NCBI GenBank assembly: GCA_018136815.1 | Contig: CM030932.1 | Location: forward strand, 6,874,230-6,938,229 | Origin: Isochrysis galbana | Taxonomy: Eukaryota; Haptophyta; Isochrysidales; Isochrysidaceae | Length of the DNA: 64,000 bases | Direction of reading: 5' to 3' | Part shown: piece by piece, positions 61,082 through 64,000 of the stretch | Layout: each line of letters opens with the position of its first letter | How positions within the stretch are numbered: position 1 is the stretch's first letter | Program-made: the position numbers and the translations under genes | Notes under the pieces: model-generated | What the model was told of the DNA's origin: nothing | Databases searched by the model: none | The model's input: the letters and a program-made list of their open reading frames with translations, nothing else

Positions 61082-61267
61082 CCTAGATGGGAAATACGTA
61101 TTTACCGTATTTGGCCAGAGACCAAATACATATGTATTTGGCTGTATTTGAAGCGTGTCCTGGGTTGTAGGCCTCAAATGTATTTGAAATGTATTTGGCC
61201 GGAGGCCACCAAATACATATGTATTTGGCTGTATTTGCAGGCCCCTGCACCGTATTTCCCATGTAGG
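61082..61267. mobile_element. 186-bp MITE, hAT-like, with 8-bp target duplication
   Basis: Terminal inverted repeats CCTAGATGGGAAATACG and its reverse complement at the right (one mismatch in 17). Flanked by TAGCAGAC at 61074-61081 and 61268-61275. The paralogous segment near 60650 has one TAGCAGAC and no insert. The interior is rich in GTATTTGGC/CCAAATAC motifs in both orientations. Confidence 0.88.
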
Positions 61268-61765
61268 TAGCAGACGAAGCCGTTCACGCGTCCTGGGCTG
61301 GCTCTCCTCCCACTACAATCTATGGTTGTTGCCCCCCCCCCCCCCCGGGATATCGATTGAGTGCCACTCCTCTCTTCCTCTCGCATCCTCCTACTTGCCA
61401 CTACTCTACAATACTTTATATTTGGGCGAGAGGGAAGCTCTAACCCTAACCCGCCGCAAGGATCCTCGGGGCGTCCTCCTTCTCTCCCCCGGAGAGAGGG
61501 AGATGCGCGGCTTCTCTGATGCGATTGAAACTCCTGCTCTACGAGTAGAGGGCACAGTATTATAGGGGGGGAGGGGAGGGGGGGAGGGGAGAGGGGAGTG
61601 GCGAGAGGAGAAAGGGAGAGAAGAGGCACACTCTCGAGAAAAAGGCCACAAAGAAAGAGAGAGCAGCGCCGCACTCGACTCCCCCTCTCCCCTCTCTCAA
61701 CCCCCTTTCTCCCCTCTTTCTTCCCGCCGGCTGACTGTCTGGCGCGGCTCCTCCTCTCTGTGCGT

Positions 61766-63208
61766 ATGGAGCCCCCCCCTGCCGAACCTCCCGAAGGGCG
61801 CGGACTCCGCCGCCGCCTCTCCAAGCCGTTCGCAAAGCGGGAGGCAGTGCAGCGAGAGAAGACACGCGCAGCAACAGAAGATTCCGAGCCTCCCTCCGGA
61901 AATACGGGATCGCGGCGGATGCGGCACACGCTTTCTCGCCCCTTCTGGCGCAAACAGGAGCTGCGCCGCGGCGCCAACACCAGCGCCGAACTGGGCGGCA
62001 AGCCGGGCATGGAGGAGCTGTCCCACGGCGAGCCGGTCCAGATGCTCCCGCCCAGCTCGCCGCAGCCTCTCCCGATGGACCCACAACCCGACAGGCCAGA
62101 GGCAGTGGAGGCACCCGCACCAATCCCCGGGCTTGCCGCACTTGCCACGCTCGCACCACCCTCGGCCGAGCAGCAAAAGGCGTCATATGACAGCCCACGC
62201 GCCTCATACACCTCCGTCTACCGTGCCTCCTTCCCAACGGAGACTGACGCGGAACGCGCGACTCCAAGCGGATCGCCCATGGCGCGTTCGGTGTCAACGC
62301 CCGAGGTACGGAACAATAGTAAGCCGAGGCCCTCGCCGCGTAGTCTCCATCGTAGCACACCATTTTGGGAGATCAAGGAGAAGGAACGATTGCGCCAAAG
62401 GGAGGAGAGCGAGCGACAAAAGCAGGTAGAAGATGCCTCGAGCGAGCATGCACACGCGGGTGGCAGCTCGATAGCCGTGACTACGCAACCGCCATTGATT
62501 CCCGAAGAATCGGAAGACATCCAGTCTCCGGTGCAGCGGCCGCCGCCCTCCAAATGCTCGCCGAGCATCGAAGTATTGCAAGATAAGTCCGTCAAGACAC
62601 CTGCTAGGACTCCCCTCAATCTTAACACTGCCATGGTGCAGGAACAGCCGGGCCTCTCTGCGGACGACATGGCCAGCGGAAGCGCTTACGCACCGGTGCA
62701 GGGCACTCCAGCGCACGTTTACATACCCAGTCGCTCACCCACATCATCTGGCTTCTTGTTGCCCACGACACCGATGCTCTTGGGTGACGACCGGGCAGCT
62801 CATGCACGAGAGGCGACATCCCCGCCAGCTTTCACCAGCCGTGCCCACCACAACCAGGAGACCGAGCCAGATGCGGCGCTAGAGATCACGCCCCCTGAGG
62901 GCGCCCCTATGACGACATCAAAGCAGCGCTCTGCCCCCGTCCTTTCGAGAGCGCCGCAGCACCTGCCGACGGTCGTGCGCGCTACAAGTCTTTTTGAGAA
63001 GTCCGAGGTTCTCCACGACGTCGATGTCCACAAGCTGATCTGCCAATTCGAGAGCATCTCCGCGAGCGCCAGTCCAGACAGAGCTGAGGATGCATTCAAA
63101 AGGCGCGATGTCCCTGGCCACAACGACGAGCGAAATGCATCTTGGATGGGTGGTTGGGTGTTCACAGCAATGCGTTGCGTCGCGTCACCTTCAGAGGAGT
63201 CGAATTGA
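61766..63208 (+). CDS. Disordered Ser/Pro-rich protein
   Basis: ATG 61766 (MEPPPAEPPEGRGLRRRLSK), stop 63208, 480 residues in one exon. It starts with two similar basic motifs (RRRLSKPFAKRE and RMRHTLSRPFWRKQE), each with an RxLS-PF core, which could be phosphorylation or docking sites. The rest is rich in Pro, Ser, Thr and Glu, with many SP/TP pairs (for example ARTPLNLN, SPTSSG), suggesting a kinase substrate. A helical basic stretch lies at EIKEKERLRQREESERQKQ. The C-terminal ~70 residues are more ordered (VDVHKLICQFESIS). No family is recognised. Confidence 0.6.
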   Translation: MEPPPAEPPEGRGLRRRLSKPFAKREAVQREKTRAATEDSEPPSGNTGSRRMRHTLSRPFWRKQELRRGANTSAELGGKPGMEELSHGEPVQMLPPSSPQPLPMDPQPDRPEAVEAPAPIPGLAALATLAPPSAEQQKASYDSPRASYTSVYRASFPTETDAERATPSGSPMARSVSTPEVRNNSKPRPSPRSLHRSTPFWEIKEKERLRQREESERQKQVEDASSEHAHAGGSSIAVTTQPPLIPEESEDIQSPVQRPPPSKCSPSIEVLQDKSVKTPARTPLNLNTAMVQEQPGLSADDMASGSAYAPVQGTPAHVYIPSRSPTSSGFLLPTTPMLLGDDRAAHAREATSPPAFTSRAHHNQETEPDAALEITPPEGAPMTTSKQRSAPVLSRAPQHLPTVVRATSLFEKSEVLHDVDVHKLICQFESISASASPDRAEDAFKRRDVPGHNDERNASWMGGWVFTAMRCVASPSEESN

Positions 63209-63220
63209 GAGCTGAACCTC

Positions 63221-63481
63221 TCAACAACTCCGGCAGGTGAGCCCGATCACTGCCTGACGAACAAGGACTTCGCGTTCCTCGTCGGATCCATCGTATAAAG
63301 GAACACGAGCATGGGCATTCGCCTTGTCGGCGAGTTTTTTCGTCCATCGCATTGCGTGGACGTGCTCCGCTAGTGGTCCTTTCCAACAGCAACATCGCTC
63401 TGGGTAATAGAGAGCCGACAGCATGAGCGACCATTGCATCACAGCCAGCATGAGCAGCTCCGATCGTATGCCAAGACCCAT
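63221..63481 (-). CDS. Small hypothetical protein
   Basis: ATG at 63481, 86 residues, MGLGIRSELLMLAVMQWSL... with a hydrophobic start, a Cys run (ERCCCWKGPLAEHV) and charged end (DGSDEEREVLVRQ). Convergent with the disordered-protein gene, 12 bases from its stop. Overlapping minus frames exist. It could be a real small gene or a last exon. Confidence 0.35.
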   Translation of the reverse strand: MGLGIRSELLMLAVMQWSLMLSALYYPERCCCWKGPLAEHVHAMRWTKKLADKANAHARVPLYDGSDEEREVLVRQAVIGLTCRSC

Positions 63482-63789
63482 CCACGAGGAGGAGGCTCAT
63501 AATGAGATCAGCTTTGCGCGTGAATGTACATGGTGGAGCAAGATGCGTGTTTCCCAGTACTAAGTTGAACTGCTGGTGTTGCATAACGAGGGGTTGTACG
63601 ACAAGGGCTGTGAGAGGAGTCCTTCTTTACTAGGGCTTAAGGGTGTGAGTTTGAGTTTGCGTATGGGCTGTTGAGCGCTTGTTTCCAGTAAATCCAGACG
63701 GACAAGAATGAAACGTTTGTATGGTCTAGTTTCGACGGACTGCGACTTTTGCGCTTGGCCCGTCGTAGTGCACGCGAGAGCTTGGGGGC

Positions 63790-63892
63790 CGCCCCCCGGC
63801 ATTCGGGGGGGGGGGGGGGCTGAGCCCTAAGGGGAGGGACGATGCGCGTCGGCACGCTCCATAGCAACCAGTAGTATAAACTTAGTTTTGAA
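63790..63892 (-). mobile_element. Retroelement 5'-end relic
   Basis: The minus strand reads AAACTAAGTTTATACTACTGG, TTGCT, then ATGGAGCGTGCC (MERADAH). It combines the head of the ~760-bp element with the MERA start of the LINE. A stop follows after 11 codons. Confidence 0.55.
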
Positions 63893-63919
63893 ATCGCATA
63901 TCATTAATCTTTATCGGAC

Positions 63920-64000
63920 ATGAATAGTGCTAATAAAAGGGCGTATCATGAAGGCATCCTCGAACATGTCAAGATTGAAACAAACGGTGAGGAAGGTTCC
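63920..64000 (+). CDS. Possible gene start running off the right edge
   Basis: ATG at 63920 is followed by 26 open codons, MNSANKRAYHEGILEH..., to the window end. Hydrophilic and protein-like but too short to judge. Confidence 0.2.
   Translation, partial: MNSANKRAYHEGILEHVKIETNGEEGS

Larger units (their letters stand above)
60530..61300 (+). repeat. Direct repeat of a ~130-base segment
   Basis: Segment gccccgcaagtgggtccc ... ccccgaggagag ... gtggttaacgtgaagcaagg ... gcgagtagcagac occurs at about 60550-60680 and 60988-61300. The second copy is interrupted by the MITE at 61082. Confidence 0.8.

Overview
This is nuclear DNA of a GC-rich, intron-bearing eukaryote, most likely a unicellular alga or related protist. 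Several genes are split by short GT-AG introns (about 75-370 bases), and one intron looks GC-AG. The gene set is eukaryotic: ERH, calcineurin-B-like, a nucleoplasmin-like chaperone, an F-box protein, mitochondrial SDHD, and an XEG113-like GT77 glycosyltransferase of the plant/algal type. A haptophyte would fit the GC content and the GC-AG intron, but this is inference. Bases 601-700 are a 100-N assembly gap, and the window is rich in repeats.

Layout. 0-3 kb: start of an ERH homologue (minus, runs off the left edge), the gap, the last exons of NAD-glycerol-3-phosphate dehydrogenase, then nested retroelements. 3.4-5.6 kb: calcineurin-B-like gene and a small repeat-motif gene. 6.5-9.1 kb: an inverted-repeat structure made of hairpin units around an AT-rich island and a long (CT)n tract. 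9.2-21.8 kb: a gene-dense block with a tandem phosphoglycerate mutase, a nucleotidyltransferase-EamA transporter fusion, an EF-hand/filamin protein and a nucleoplasmin-like protein. 22-24.7 kb: retroelement debris. 24.9-30.9 kb: a ten-exon gene that joins bacterial-type UvrC (without GIY-YIG) to UvrB and ends in an HRDC domain. 31-38 kb: repeats and an intact poly(T)-tailed LINE inside a 169-bp satellite. 38.4-46.8 kb: an MGQY-family protein, an F-box protein, SDHD and a long coiled-coil membrane protein. 47-52.8 kb: two transposase relics head to head, one cut by a miniature LTR element. 53-63.5 kb: a membrane protein, the GT77 enzyme, a small hAT-like MITE with its empty site nearby, and a disordered protein.

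Two threads stand out. One is the UvrC-UvrB-HRDC gene: the exon phases fit across all nine proposed introns and the catalytic motifs of both repair enzymes are kept, so it reads as a nuclear one-chain excision nuclease. The other is a retroelement family. A LINE (34415-37911) and a roughly 760-bp non-autonomous element (four full copies with 13-17 bp target duplications) both begin with CAACTA and a terminal hairpin followed by ATGG, and both end in a T run on the sense strand. Several relics keep the hairpin with a different stem sequence.

Most genes here act independently (repair, glycolysis, respiration, cell-wall or glycan synthesis, signalling). No operon-like grouping is seen. All assignments come from reading the sequence; no database search was run.
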